Source: Pogostemon cablin
Lineage: Eukaryota; Streptophyta; Magnoliopsida; Lamiales; Lamiaceae
Direction: 5' to 3'
DNA: 64,000 nt
Assembly: GCA_023678885.1 (NCBI GenBank)
Contig: CM043001.1
Coordinates: 6,644,001-6,708,000, forward strand
Shown here piece after piece: positions 33,101 through 44,139 of this stretch; the stretch's first letter is position 1, and every line of letters begins with the position of its first letter. The notes under the pieces were generated by a model. It was not told the DNA's origin. It ran no database searches and worked only from the letters and a program-made list of their open reading frames with translations. Position numbers and translations under genes: made by a program.

Positions 33101-35773
33101 ATGTCTAGTCAAGGTACTCCACCTCTGCATGATATTCAGGAAGTGAATACCTCCGATAATTCACCGACGAGGCACGCGTGGCATAGTACTCGCAGTTCTA
33201 ATCGTCTCCGTTGGATGCCCCGTCCTAATCTGAGGGATTTATCTTTATTTTTTTCCTCGGGCGGGAATCAGGCTTCTGTCCCTTCTTCCGATCAGCCACC
33301 GATCCCTGATGTGCCGGTTGCTGGTGTTGGTGACGCCGTAATATTCTTCGATGCTGATTTAGGCGCGATACTTCCTCTTAGCATGGAGGATTATCTTTCT
33401 GCCTGCCGCAATGTTGGTAACTTTGGGGTTGCTTTCGGAGGGATAGCCCAGCGTCTTAGTTGGGTGCCAGCTACCATGCTATCTTCGGAATGATTGGGAG
33501 AACTTCACCGGTGATACGGTAACCCTAATATAATCTTTGAGCTCCCCTTGGATGGGGTTCCCATTTCCGAGCCTCTTCCCTATCGTACAGTGTTTTATTA
33601 CTCTCTCTTTCTTACCGGGTTGCGTCTTCTGCTTTCTCCTATTGTTGGCCTACTGCTGCAAAGGTGGGATATGGCTATTGGCCAGCTGTTGCCCTATTCT
33701 TGGTTGCGCCTAAACTCCACCATATCGCTGTTCCACGTGTTGCGCCACACTATCCAAGATCCATTTGAGTTAGAGTTTCTTTTTGTTTACTCTGCGTCCG
33801 GCCATTCTGGCGGTTTTTACCACTTGTTGCCTCGCAACAATTATCATTTTGTAGGGACTTCTGACGTCATTGGTCGGAGCTGGGAGCGAGCCTGGTTTTG
33901 GCTAGGTGGTGACTATCGAACTTGCATTAATAGTGCCTCTGTGACCTTTCCCGTTAAGTTCCTACCATTGGATAAGTGTACAATCCTTTCTTGTCTCTTG
34001 AGCCCTAGCCTATTCATTTTTTGTAGTTTCTGATGTCACTTTTGCGTAGGTCCTCCCCTCGTCCTCTTGAACTGTTGAGCGATGGCTTTTGCAGCGTCTA
34101 CGAAATCTTATCTCATGGGGGGAACACTTATCAGGTCTCTCCAATACTTTTCGAGCCTATCCTGGTTTCGGCCGGGTTGTCCACTTTTGGCCGCAGCGCA
34201 ACCACTGGTGCTTCCCTTTTCCTGGCTTGTCCTGCTCTTCTTATTCCATGACTAACTTTTCTTCCTTTTTTTCTTTCCAGGTGAGCTCCGGAATGCACTT
34301 TCCCCTGTGGGGTCGACTGGTTCCATAGCTGGTTTGTCGTTAACCCCGTATAAATATGTTTACCAGTTTTTGGATGATGAAGCCGATCCTGATTATCTTG
34401 CACATTCTCTGTCTCCTAACGAAGATACAAAAATGGATGACCTATCTGTTGGGTCCGAGGACCTGAAGCTTGGTGAAGATTTGTTGGTTACACAGTTTAC
34501 CGAACATGGGGTTCTGTCCCCTTTATTGCCTCTCCGTCTGCATTTGCGTCATTCTCTCATTGTTCCTTCTGGTGTTTTTGCTGTCCGGGCTTTGGGTTTG
34601 CTTCTTCCCCATCCTCGAAAAAAGAGAAAGAAGTGTTTATGAGCACGGCGGGCCTTCTCGTTCGACCAAAATTAGCTTCGTGCCCCATTTATTCCCATCT
34701 GTTGGTGAGTTCGATCTCCTTGCTAAAAGACTAAGGGGGATAATCACCTCCATTCGAGCTTCCTCCTCCTTTCCGTGTTTATTACATTCTCAGTCGTGGT
34801 ACCCTTTTGCAGATCTTCCTCCCATCCCATCCGAGGTAGAAATGCCGCCTGAGGAGGATCATAAGGAGGATCTAGAAGAGGATCCAGAGTAGGATCCTGA
34901 ATCAGAGGAGGTTCCTGAGGTGGGGATTGACAGTAGCTCTGAAGTCGAGGATTATGACATGATGGTTGGTCCTAGGAGGAGGTCTATCCCTGTGGCCGAT
35001 GTTAGCTCTATTCCCCCAACCTCTCAAGCCGTTCTGACAGTCCCTTTTTCCAGTCCGGACCTAGAGGGATCAGTTTTTGTGATCAATCCCTCCGATGTGG
35101 ATGTTGAGGCTGTCAGGTTGGCTGTCGAAAGAGCCCGTGAATGAGGGAAAGGTAGGGTTGAGGAAGGTGATGAGCCTGCTCCGGTCGAGTTGCAGAGCTA
35201 GGGCTCCAGGGCTTTGTTGCGGGTGTCAGTTCTCGGGTCCCGCGTCAAGCTTTTCCAACCAACGTCCCTAGCTCTCTTTCCCAAGACTCCTCGAGTTTAG
35301 GCGTGATGGTTGGAGTTACCGTCGCTTATCTCGCCTCTTCTCTACACTTCATGGATTAGTATCGCGTGTTCGCCAGCCGACTTATCGATCATTCTGAGGG
35401 ATCTTCTGCTAGTTTTGAGGAAAGAATACATGCTCTAGAGGTCAAGAATGCCGAGCTGAACTCTCTCATAACGCACTAAAGGGAACGATTGGCTACTTCA
35501 GAGTTTGAGGTCGACATTGGGTGGGCCACACTAGAATCTCTGGAGGAAAATTTAACTGAGACCGAAATTGCCAGGGATGCCGCACAGGTCGAGGCTGCCA
35601 AGGCACGTGCTAGATTGGTTGAAACCGCGGCTCACATCCGAGCCTTGGAGCAGCGTATTCCTCATTCTGGTTCCATAGAAAAGAGGGCCATTCGCACCGA
35701 AGCTCAGTTGAAAGAGATGGAGGATAAGATGGAGAGCCTTTTCCATTCCTTCGGCAGCCAGAAGAAAGATTGA
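33101..35773 (+). pseudogene. Antisense gene 2 of the Tat element
   Basis: The start is ATG at 33101 (MSSQGTPPLHDIQEV) with a Ser/Arg-rich N-terminus. After a stop near 33491 the same kind of domain as gene 1 follows at 33548-33970: EPLPYRTVFYYS, TGLRLLLSPIVGLLL, QLLPYSWLRLN, YHLLPRNNYHFVGTS, SWERAWFWLGGD. A splice acceptor-like run with branch ATGACTAAC ends at CAG 34280. A strongly acidic region follows (34840-35130), then a coiled coil at 35489-35773 (LESLEENLTETEIARDAAQ, AHIRALEQRI). Gene 1 and gene 2 share layout but are far apart in sequence. Several stops disrupt it. Confidence 0.6.
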
Positions 35774-36782
35774 TGTTCTCCAAATTTTCTGTTCGCTGGT
35801 TGGTTCCTGCTTTGCCTCCGCTCTGATGTTGTTTAGGACTTTTTCTTGTGATGGCTTCCTAGATTTTGAATACTGAATTTTGAATACTGACTGCTTTCGT
35901 TTATGCTTCGCCCTCGTTGGGGGATTATTTCTCGTGTTGGTATCGATCTTTGCAGAACGCCAATTATTTAATGTTGATGTGTGTACATGTTGTGTCTTTG
36001 TATATGCTCGTCCCTACTATGCTTCTTTGTTTGTTTATTCCTTCCTCTGTGTAGACGTTTATTCTGCTGTTTGGTGAATCCTTGTTCTCGTATGACTGCT
36101 CGCAATTCCGAGGTTGTAACTCTATCTCCACTGTGTCACTGTTTACTTTGTATTGGCTCCCGAGCTTCCGAGTGCATCCATTACATTTTATACTCTGTCC
36201 CAAAGTTCTTCTGTCCATTCCGATCCTGAAATCCCATTCCCATATTTTTGTACATACCCGTTAGGTATAATTGTGCGTATCCGTTTCCCACGATGTATCA
36301 AAGAGATTTTTCTTTACTTTGTACCTAAGATTTCGATCCTTGTACATATCCGTTCTATGTACCCAATCGCGTTCTATTTTGACGCCCTTCCGAGGTCGAT
36401 CCCCCTATACCAGGGGCTCCTCCCGCTAGCTTTTTTAGTTTTGCTCTCCGATACCTTGGTTTCGACTTCCTAGCCTGATGCCTCGGCATCTTTTTTTTTT
36501 ACAACTTAGTATCTCCCGATGCTACAGTATCCCTTTAACCATACATAAACGCATTGACATTCTTAACCATATCATGGTATCCCTTTAACCATACATAAAT
36601 GCATAGACATTCTTAACCATATACCATTAAAAAGATTTCCCTAGATTGATATCCTTAACCATATATCATCAAAAAGATTTCCGTACATAATTTACACTTC
36701 CATATGGTATGGCCTAATGCCTTGATTAAAAGTTGTAAAAAGTCGTGTCACCAACCTCATTCGACCTTGCCTTCTTTTTCTT
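35774..36782. other. Region between convergent antisense gene 2 and pol, no gene seen
   Basis: Both transcription units end here. The plus strand is T-rich with short open frames (35880-36470) that show no domain. ATCCCTTTAACCATACATAAA is duplicated (about 36527 and 36579) and ACCATAT-CAT-AAAAAGATTTCC occurs twice (36618-36680), small tandem duplications next to the pol stop. Confidence 0.55.
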
Positions 36783-38037
36783 TTACTGATAATATTTCTT
36801 CAAAAGTTGAGCATTCCACGGGTGAGGTATCTTTTTGCCATCTACTTCTTCTAACTCATATGCTCCACTCTCTAGAACCCTCTTGATTATGTAGGGGCCT
36901 TCCCAATTTTGGCCGGTACTCCGTGTCATTAGGCCCACTATTTTCCGTAGCACCAGTTCTCCACCTTTGAACCTCCTTAGTCTTATCTTGGAGTTATAAA
37001 ATCTCTCTGCTCTCTGCTTGTAGATCGCATTATGTAACTCCGCATTAAATCTCTTTTCTTCCACTAGGTCTAAGCTCTGTCGGATCAATTCATCATTTGT
37101 CCCTTCTTGGTGGAGGGTGACTCTAGGGTTGGGTTATCTTATTTCCAATGGTATCAGTGCCTCAGCACCGAAGGCCATTGAAAAAGGGGTCTCATTGATG
37201 GATGTTCTTGTCGTTGTCCTGTAGGACCAAAGCACTCCTGGTAATTCTTCTGGCCATTTCCCATCTAGCTTTTCCAACCTGGCTTTTTGTGTGTGTTTGA
37301 TGATCTTATTCACTGCTTCTATCTGCCCATTGGATTGCGGGTGTTATGGTGTTGAGGACCATTTCTTAATGCCGTAGTCTTCACAAAACTTTCTTAGCTT
37401 GTCGTTATCAAACTGCTTGCCATTGTCCATCACTATAGCAAATGGTATCCCGAATCTGCATATGATATTCTCCCATATGAACTTCTCAACCCTAGCCTCG
37501 GTGATTGTCGAGAGAGGCTCTGCCTCTGCCCACTTTGTGAAATAATCTACTGCCACGATAGAAAATTTGTTTCCTTCTTTTCCGATCGAAAGTGATCCGA
37601 TTAAATCAATTCCCCATTTCGCGAAAGGCCATGGACTGAACACCGAGGTTAATTGCTCTGAAGGTGCTCTCACTATCGAAGCCAGTCTTTGACATGTCGC
37701 GCATGCCCTCGCATATTGGGTGGCGTCTTTCTTTAAAGTTGGCCAAAAGTAACCTTGCCTGATCACCTTGTGGGCTAAACCCTCCTGTGTGGTTTTCGCA
37801 TATGTCTTCGTGGATCTCTGCTAGCACATAGCCTGCTTTTTCGGGGGCTAGGCATTTCAAAAGTGGTACTGAATACCCTCTCTTGTACAACTTTCCTTCC
37901 ATCAAGATGTACCTTGCTGACCGAAGCCTGATTTGTCGGGCTTTGTCCTTGTCCGCGGGCGTCCTCCCCTCTTCCAGATATGCCCTGATTGTTGTCATCC
38001 ATGACTCCTTTGTTGGCTGATCGTCTAAGACCCACAC
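36783..38037 (-). pseudogene. Tat integrase
   Basis: The zinc domain is spread over two frames (HEDICENHTGG at about 37800 and CATCQRLA at about 37690). The catalytic core is in the frame 37766-37344: KWGIDLIGSLS (first Asp), YFTKWAEAEPL, and IVMDNGKQF (second Asp). The frame is stopped by TAA where the family has Tyr in TPYHPQ (about 37346). The third acidic residue, in NGQIEAVNK, survives just beyond it. A second TAA occurs near 37130. The C-terminal part at 37088-36783 (FKGGELVLRK, GQNWEGPYIIKRVL, NAQLLKKYY) ends naturally. Only a few point lesions separate it from an intact enzyme. Confidence 0.85.
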
Positions 38038-38055
38038 GGTGGCGCCCGAAGGGTT

Positions 38056-38877
38056 CTACTTCCTTACTATATTGATGTTATTCAGGTCCTCGGAGTTTGA
38101 TGCTGTGGCGAGCTTGGCCAATGCTTCTGCCCCCATATTATCTCTCCTGTTAATGCATTCCAGGAATACCTGTTTGAACTTCTGCCATATGATGGCCGCT
38201 AGCCCTCTATAGTGGCTCATGTGCTCGTCCTTAGCCTCGTATTCTCCTTTCATCTGGTTCACTACCAATTGTGAGTCACTGTATATCATCAGCTCATCTG
38301 CTCCCATGGCCAATGCCATCCTCAAACCGTTCAGCAGGGCCTCGTATTCTGCCTTGTTGTTGGTAGCCAGAAAACCGAACTGAATTATGGTCGAGAAAGT
38401 TTCCCCGGATGGAGTTCGAATGATTATTCTGGCACCCGACACCATTGCTGTTGCTGAGCCATCCACGTGCATAACCCAAGGTTTTCTCTTTTCCTCTTCG
38501 GTTGGAACTGGAAAAGTTAGTTCCACTATGAAGCCTGACATGACTTGCCCTTTGACTGCATTCCTCAGTAGATACGTTATGTCAAACTGCCCTAGTTCAA
38601 CTGACCACTTCAGTAGCCTCCCCGCTACGTCTGGTCTTTGGAGCACTTGCCTTAAAGGGAACGTCATCTGTACTTCGATGGTATGTTCCATGAAGTACGG
38701 CCTCAGCTTCCTTGAACTCATGATTAGAGCATATGCTATTTTCTCTATTACCAGGTATCTGAGCTCTGCGTCTCTCAGGGATTGGCTCACAAAGTATACT
38801 GGCTTCTGATTCTTTTCTTTTGTTTTGACCAGTACTGAACTGATCGCGTTTTCCAACACTACTAGGTACAGCTGCAA
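38056..38877 (-). CDS. Tat RNase H and second, archaeal-type RNase H domain
   Basis: It is an open frame of 273 codons, part of the pol polyprotein and not a gene with its own start. The first half is the regular gypsy RNase H (VYFVSQSLRDAELRY, KLRPYFMEHTIEV). The second half (from about residue 130) is the extra RNase H known in Tat elements: WVMHVDGSATA, NNKAEYEALLNGL, MIYSDSQLVVNQM, RRDNMGAEALAKLA. The first three acidic residues are present. The last, usually Asp in GADALA, is Glu here. The end of the first RNase H and connection lie in shifted frames upstream (38878-38930). Confidence 0.8.
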   Translation of the reverse strand: MQLYLVVLENAISSVLVKTKEKNQKPVYFVSQSLRDAELRYLVIEKIAYALIMSSRKLRPYFMEHTIEVQMTFPLRQVLQRPDVAGRLLKWSVELGQFDITYLLRNAVKGQVMSGFIVELTFPVPTEEEKRKPWVMHVDGSATAMVSGARIIIRTPSGETFSTIIQFGFLATNNKAEYEALLNGLRMALAMGADELMIYSDSQLVVNQMKGEYEAKDEHMSHYRGLAAIIWQKFKQVFLECINRRDNMGAEALAKLATASNSEDLNNINIVRK

Positions 38878-38929
38878 TGTTTCACCTTTGAAGGCTTGGA
38901 GAGGATTCTGGGATCCGATAGCTCTTTTT

Positions 38930-39990
38930 TTATCTCATCGAATGCCTCTCTACATTCCTCTGTCCATTCAAACTTTTCTTTTTTAATAATGTCAAAAAAG
39001 GGCTTATATTTATCCGATGTTTTGACATGAATCTGTTCAGGGCGGCCAACCTACTCGTCAGATTCTGAACCTCTTTAATGCGCCTCGGCGAGTCTATTCT
39101 TAAGATCGCCTCCACCTTATCTGGTTCATTTCGATCCCTCTTGAGCTGAGCAAATATCTGAGAAAACTTCCCTTGCTCACTCCAAATGTGCATTTCTTCG
39201 GGTTTAGTTTCATTCCATAGTGTCGGAAGATTCCGAATACCTTTCTCAAGTGGTCGAAGTGGTCCATTCTTTTCAAGTTCTTTACTACGGTGTCGTCGAC
39301 GTAGACCTCGACTATCTTCCTAATATCCTCCTCGAACATCTTGTTCACCAATCTTTGATAAGTAGCCCCCGTGTTTCTCAGGCCAAATGGCATGTTGTTC
39401 CACTCATAGACTCCATTTTCGCAGAAAAATACGGTATTTGCCTTATCATCTGGGTGCATAGGAATCTGATGGTATCCTGAGAATGCATCCATAAAACTCA
39501 TTATCTCGTGTTCTACCATAGCGTCGACCATCTGGTCGATCGACGGGAGTGGGTAGCTATCCTTCGGGCACGCCTTGTTTAGATCGGTGAAATCGATGCA
39601 TACCCTCCATGATCCTTCTTTCTTCTTTACCAAAACTGGATTTTGCACTCTTATGAGGTATTTACATTCGCTGATTCTTCCGCTCGCCAGTAGTTTGTGT
39701 ACTTCCTGTTCCGTAGCCGCATTTTTCTCCGGGCTGAACTTTCTCTTTTTCTGGTGGAATGGCGGGATGCTGCAGTCAATATTCAGCCTGTGACAAGTGT
39801 ACTTCGGATGTAACCCTGGTGTTTCGTTTGGGTTCCAAGCGAACACGTCTAGGTTCTCTTTCAATAACTGGGTTAGCTTTTCTTTGAATTTGCTTTCCCA
39901 TTCCGTTCCGATCTTGACCTTGATATCGGCATTTTCTGGATCTAGCTGTACCACTTCGGTATTTCCAGTTGTCGAGGCCCATTCTTTCAA
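38930..39990 (-). pseudogene. Tat reverse transcriptase
   Basis: The frame 39990-39100 has the lead-in (LLKENLDVFAWNPNETPGL, CHRLNID). The reverse transcriptase motifs follow: SWRVCIDFTDLNKACPKD, YPLPSIDQMVDAM, FMDAFSGYHQI, NMPFGLRNTGATYQRLVNK and catalytic VEVYVDDTVVK (about 39300). It shifts frame near 39120-39190 and continues at 39193-38930 with RRIKEVQNLTSRLAALNRF. Catalytic residues look intact. At least one frameshift prevents a full product. Confidence 0.85.
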
Positions 39991-40117
39991 CTCATCCTCG
40001 GGTCTTCATCTGGTGTCACCTGCTTTCGCCTTAGTCCCTTTGCCGCCACTTCTTTCTTTTTTGTATTCGGGTACTCGAATCCGGGTGTATTCCCTTTATC
40101 GCTAGCGGTGTCCCATT

Positions 40118-40941
40118 TCATTGCCCTTCTGTTCCTATTCCCTCTGCTATTACCAGTATCCCTTCTGGTTCCTTGTCCTCCTGCTCCCCTTCCGGAGCTC
40201 TTTCAGTTTCCGTCAATATTTCTAGATTCTCTCCCTCTTTTATGATGTCTTCAAAACTCAGAATCTCGCATTCCATGTCATGATAGCTTAGACCTTCTTC
40301 CTTTTCTATAAATGAGCATTCTCTCGCTCTCCTCTGATTTCCTATTACCATCGCCACCCTACCGTCTATCGTGATAAATTTGAGACATTGATGGAGGGTG
40401 GATGGAATAGCCCTGAAGGCGTGAATCAACGGGCGCCCTAGTATGCAGTTGTATGTGGAGGCTTGGTCCACGACCTTGAATGTAAACTGTTTCTGCATCC
40501 AAGTTTTCCCATCCAGGCCTTCTAGCTGAACTGATAAGTCAACCTCCATAGTAGGTCTGGTCAGTGCATTGCCGAACCCCTTGATCTCATCACCGCAAGG
40601 CCTTACTTTGTGATGACGTTCTCCTCCCAGATTTTCGAATACCTCTTTAAAGATTATGTTGGCATATGCTCTAGTATCTACCAAACATCTATGGACTTTG
40701 ACCCCGAAAGTATCAGCGAAATGACTAAAGGGTCGAAATGAGGGGTACTTACCCCGTAGAAATCGGCTTCGGTGAAGATGATGTCTACTTCTGTTATCCC
40801 CTTTGACCCCGAGGTTAGCGACCATACTTGAGGGATCTGTTGATCTAAGTCTCTTAGCTTAGCCTTCCTTTTCCTCTTGGATGCCGTGATGAACGCTTGA
40901 GAAGTTCCGATATAGGGAGTTTCCTCTGCTGGCTCCATCAT
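40118..40941 (-). pseudogene. Tat aspartic protease region
   Basis: Protease cuts the gag-pol polyprotein. The frame 40941-40678 holds the upstream part (ITEVDIIFTEADFYGV, HFDPLVISL). The frame 40825-40118 has the active site region HRCLVDTRAYANIIF, where the family has DTG; Gly is Arg here, so activity is unlikely. TYNCILGRPLIHAFRAIPS is the conserved second half of the fold. An acidic tail leads towards reverse transcriptase. The two frames overlap, which indicates a frameshift. Confidence 0.75.
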
Positions 40942-41148
40942 GTGTATTTCTCCCTATCTATTTCCTCTGGGGACTGGCCCTTCGATCCTGTCGAACACTG
41001 GTGGCCGTCCTGGAGGTGGAGGGGGTAGGGGGATCGCTCTGTTATTCCGCCCTTCACCAGGAGACCTCGGTCGACCTGGAAGAAGGGAAAGATTAGCGTC
41101 TCTCCTATACACCCTCGGCCTCGGGGCCCGTAGCATCCCTCTTAACCT

Positions 41149-42330
41149 TTATTCTTTAAATAATTTCCATAGTTCCGTGATAAGATCTTGGCATTGGTCT
41201 GTATTGTGCCTGTGTGTCAGGTAGTACATATAATATTTCCGAGGGTTGGTGAGCTCCGAGGATCGGAGGACAGGTCTCGACATCCGAAGGACTTGTTGAT
41301 CTTTAATAATATAGTAAAAGACTTCGGCAATATTCAAGTTAGTTCCGGACTTCAGCTCTTCATACATTTGCTGCACCTCGGTATCTTCCGTAAATGGTTT
41401 GAAGGTGGTCGGTGCTTTGTATTCCTTCGTTCCTCCAGTGTTCACCCTCTTCTTGTTCGGTTCCGCCGAAGTGCTCTGATTGCTTGCCTTCTTTGCCATT
41501 TTAGAGATATCTTTCACTTGGATGTACTCGTTCGCCATGACCATGAAGGTCGCATAGGAGGTAGGCGGTTTGAGCTGCGCTGCTTTCCACAAACTAGTCT
41601 CTGGGTGCAGTGCTCCCATCACCATGATGAGGCAGGCTTCGTCTCCCATGACTTCCCCCATGGACCTCTGCTCGTTGAACCTTTTCAGACAATCCTGTAA
41701 GCTTTCTGACAAGCCCAGACGACTATTAGCCCATTTATGCTTTGGCTCCTTCGGTGCCCCTAGGTATGAATATTGCATTAGGAATACCTCCATCAGCTCT
41801 CCCCAACTTTTGATGGAAGCTGTTGGGACCTCCCGAAACCAGGCGTAAGCTTTGTTTCCCAAAGTCAGTAGGAACATTCGATATAACGTGATCTCATTCG
41901 CACCCTGCGCTCTCATCCACATCAGATATTTTTTTATATGTGAATATGGGTCGTAATCACAATTGAAGATCAAGCTAGAGGGGAACTTGACTCCCTGTTG
42001 CCTAAGAGCGTTGCTGATCTCCACCGCGAATGGTGAAGGAGCTACTGAAGTCTGAAGGATTCCTCCTGCTCCAGACATCTTCTTTTCTAGATCTGCGAAA
42101 CGCTTGTTCACCTCTTCGTTTATCAGGGCTTGAAGATCTCCCATTTGTGCATTTGGAAATGTCTCTCCTTTCTCTGTCCACGCTCTCCTCTGGGCTTCCT
42201 TTCGTCTCATCCCTTTCCACGAAATGGATTTCCCATTCTTTCTGGTCCGAGGTAGAGATAGCTCGTTGTAGATAGGTCTTCCCAAGAAGGATCTTGACTC
42301 TCTCGTGAGCCAGGTACCAAGGATGAGCAA
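41149..42330 (-). pseudogene. Tat gag (capsid and degenerate zinc knuckle)
   Basis: Gag forms the virus-like particle in the cytoplasm. The 393-codon frame contains a capsid-like domain: FPSSLIFNCDYDPYSHIKKY, RMFLLTLGNKAYAWF, SWGELMEVFLMQY, ESLQDCLKRFNEQ, and DEACLIMVMGALHPET. The region KYYMYYLTHRHNTDQCQDL is the zinc knuckle, but its first two cysteines are tyrosines. A linker and the Pro-rich tail continue in another frame to about 40950. The N-terminus is unsure: codons before about residue 60 do not look like gag, and another frame (42496-42002) overlaps. Confidence 0.8.
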
Positions 42331-43184
42331 GATCTCTGGTTCCTCGGCCTTCTATATCTGTTATGTTTCCTTTAGGAGACAGAGGGAGTCCTTCGTGGAA
42401 CTTCGTTCTCCTCTGGCATTTCCCAAGTCGTAGGTCGGCCCCTCCTTTGGTTCTGTGGATGAGGTTGGCGAGACTCTGCCCTTCTCGGTCCATCACTCAT
42501 CGGATGATTTTCGGTTTCCTAATTCCTTACGGGTCACGGTTATGTTCGAGCTCTGTTTTCTGTCGGCGCCTCCGGCAGCAGGGGATTCCTTCTCTCTATG
42601 TTTCCTCCCTGACGAGGCTGCCTTTGAGTTTCTATTTTTGGGCGACGAAAGTGCTCGCTTCGCTCACCTTCTAGTGGAGTCTCGTTCACACTCTCTCTTT
42701 CTTCCACGTTCCTTTTCCGAATGAAGTTAATAGTCTCTCTAGCATCCCCCCTGCTATGCTCTTTGTTGGCGTCCTTCCTTCTTTCTAGGTCCTCCCGTAG
42801 ATCGCCATGGCTTGCTCCCCGAGGGCTGCTAGAACTGAACCTTGCCGGTGGGACTGGGGAAGTTTTCGCGATGTACTCATCGATTACCTTCCGAATTTCT
42901 CATTCATTTCTTTTGTCTTCAGGGGATCGCTCAGATTAGGAACAGGAATAGACCTAGCTGGAGTGGGTATCTCCATGACTGGTGTGCTGATTTGGACGTG
43001 ATTTCAGCTCCTTGTTATGTTTCGCTGGGCTCTGGAACATTCCCCCTCTCTTCCGATCCGTGGGTTGCAAATCCTTTACACCCCATCTCGACTAACAGAT
43101 GTAGAACAAAACTCAAAGATTTCCCTCACAAAGAACAAACCCAAAACTCACAAATAACAAGAATAGGGATGGCTAATCGTAGCG
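42331..43184 (-). other. Tat 5' leader and uncertain gag N-terminus
   Basis: It lies between the primer site and gag. Overlapping open frames on both strands (42363-42724, 42721-43210 plus; 42496-42002 minus) have no recognisable domain. The minus strand may hold a decayed gag start near 42490. Confidence 0.4.
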
Positions 43185-43202
43185 TTTCCACGGACGGTGC
43201 CA
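43185..43202 (-). other. Tat primer binding site
   Basis: The minus strand reads TGGCACCGTCCGTGGAAA two bases after the LTR end ATCAACA. It resembles the TGGCGCCGTCTGTGG-type primer sites common in plant Tat elements. I do not assign the tRNA. Confidence 0.65.
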
Positions 43203-43204
43203 GA

Positions 43205-44067
43205 TGTTGATGCGTGTTCTTGGCTCGTTAATAAGTGTTTAAGAGATAAAATCATTTAGAAATGGAACCAAGAACTAACACAATCAAACATAATATCACC
43301 ACAAATAAAGGGATCAAAACCAATAAAAGACTCAATTTCCACCAAAGAACTATATCCAATTTTATTACTCTCCCCTAGAACAACACTCACAAACCACCAA
43401 ATCTTACAAGTGTAATGTCTAAAGTGAGTGCTCCAAAAAACCTGCCTCTCTCCTGTAAGAGAGGCTATTTATATTATCCCAAATGCCCTAGCATCAGACC
43501 AATCATCTTGTACCACCTGGATGAAGACAATTCGCCTTTAATGAAGTTGTCTAGTACCTCGACCAGTTGCAGGGGTGGTCTGAGCGCCGTTTGTTGCACT
43601 GCAAGAGTTTGCAGGGTGTCTCCGTCTTTTGCTGGCTTCCCATTGGTTGTTGGAGTCAGGCTCGCTAGTCGACTGTTGTCTTCTAGTTAGGATTGCCGCC
43701 CAAGATATCTCCTCTTCCCATTAGTATTGTCTTCTAGCCTGCGGTACTTGTACTCCTTCATTATGATGCATGTCCTCTGTTGTCCTGCTTTCGTCGTCCT
43801 TCTTTGGTCTTCGGATAGGTTGGCTTTCGGTGCTGGGGAGTCCGTCCGAGGTCTCGACCAGGAAAAAGGTGGACACCGAGGTGGCTTCCCGCCGAGGGTG
43901 CTTCCTGGGCTTCCGAACTATTGTGGTTCTTATTAGGCTGTCTTAATTTCCTTCTCATCTAAGTCCTTCGATTGGGCCGCCAAGGGGTTGGACCTCCCCT
44001 TTCAAGTATCACGAACCTATTGGGCCTCTTGGACCTAACAAGCATGAGGGATATAATACCCATAACA
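43205..44067 (-). repeat. Tat 5' LTR (863 bp)
   Basis: It is the partner of 19867-20728 with the same ends (TGTTATGGG...ATCAACA). The target copy ATTCT follows at 44068. Clusters of substitutions occur around 43700-43830. Confidence 0.92.
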
Positions 44068-44139
44068 ATTCTCATTTCAAATAAATTTTTTATAATATTG
44101 TTCATACGAAAAGCTAGACTTTTAGTATGCAATCTAACA
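44068..44139 (-). repeat. Outer copia 5' LTR, outer 72 bp
   Basis: It matches the first 72 bp of the LTR at 21531 in reverse (CATACGAAAAGCTAGACTTT). It is the continuation of 18244-19866 across the Tat insertion. It ends at the element boundary, followed by the target copy ATAAT. Confidence 0.88.

Larger units (their letters stand above)
19867..44067 (-). mobile_element. Tat-lineage Ty3/gypsy element (24.2 kb with nested copia, about 15.8 kb without)
   Basis: LTRs lie at 19867-20728 and 43205-44067 with the exact target duplication ATTCT (19862-19866, 44068-44072). On the minus strand it has a primer site, gag, protease, reverse transcriptase, RNase H with a second archaeal-type RNase H, and integrase. 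Between pol and the 3' LTR lies a long region with two plus-strand antisense genes. The second RNase H and antisense reading frames are known traits of the Tat lineage. The LTRs differ at roughly 50 of 862 positions by eye. All genes carry some lesion, so this copy is not autonomous now. Confidence 0.9.
13073..44139 (-). mobile_element. Outer Ty1/copia element framing the nested stack
   Basis: The two ends are copia LTR termini of one family. TGTTGGCGTTCGATCG at 13073 is the outer end of the 3' LTR, and the complement of TGTTAGATTGCATACTAAAAG ends at 44139 as the outer end of the 5' LTR. Flanking bases are ATAAT on both sides (13068-13072 and 44140-44144), an exact 5-bp target duplication. 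The 5' LTR, minus the MITE and Tat insertions, adds up to 1397 bp against 1393 bp in the intact family member at 21531. The internal region is almost all lost; only the primer site and about 100 bp of leader survive. Confidence 0.8.

Noticed and set aside
40940..43210. Long plus-strand frames opposite Tat gag
   Set aside because: They are shadows of the minus-strand gag and leader; no domain, and the capsid motifs are clear on the other strand.
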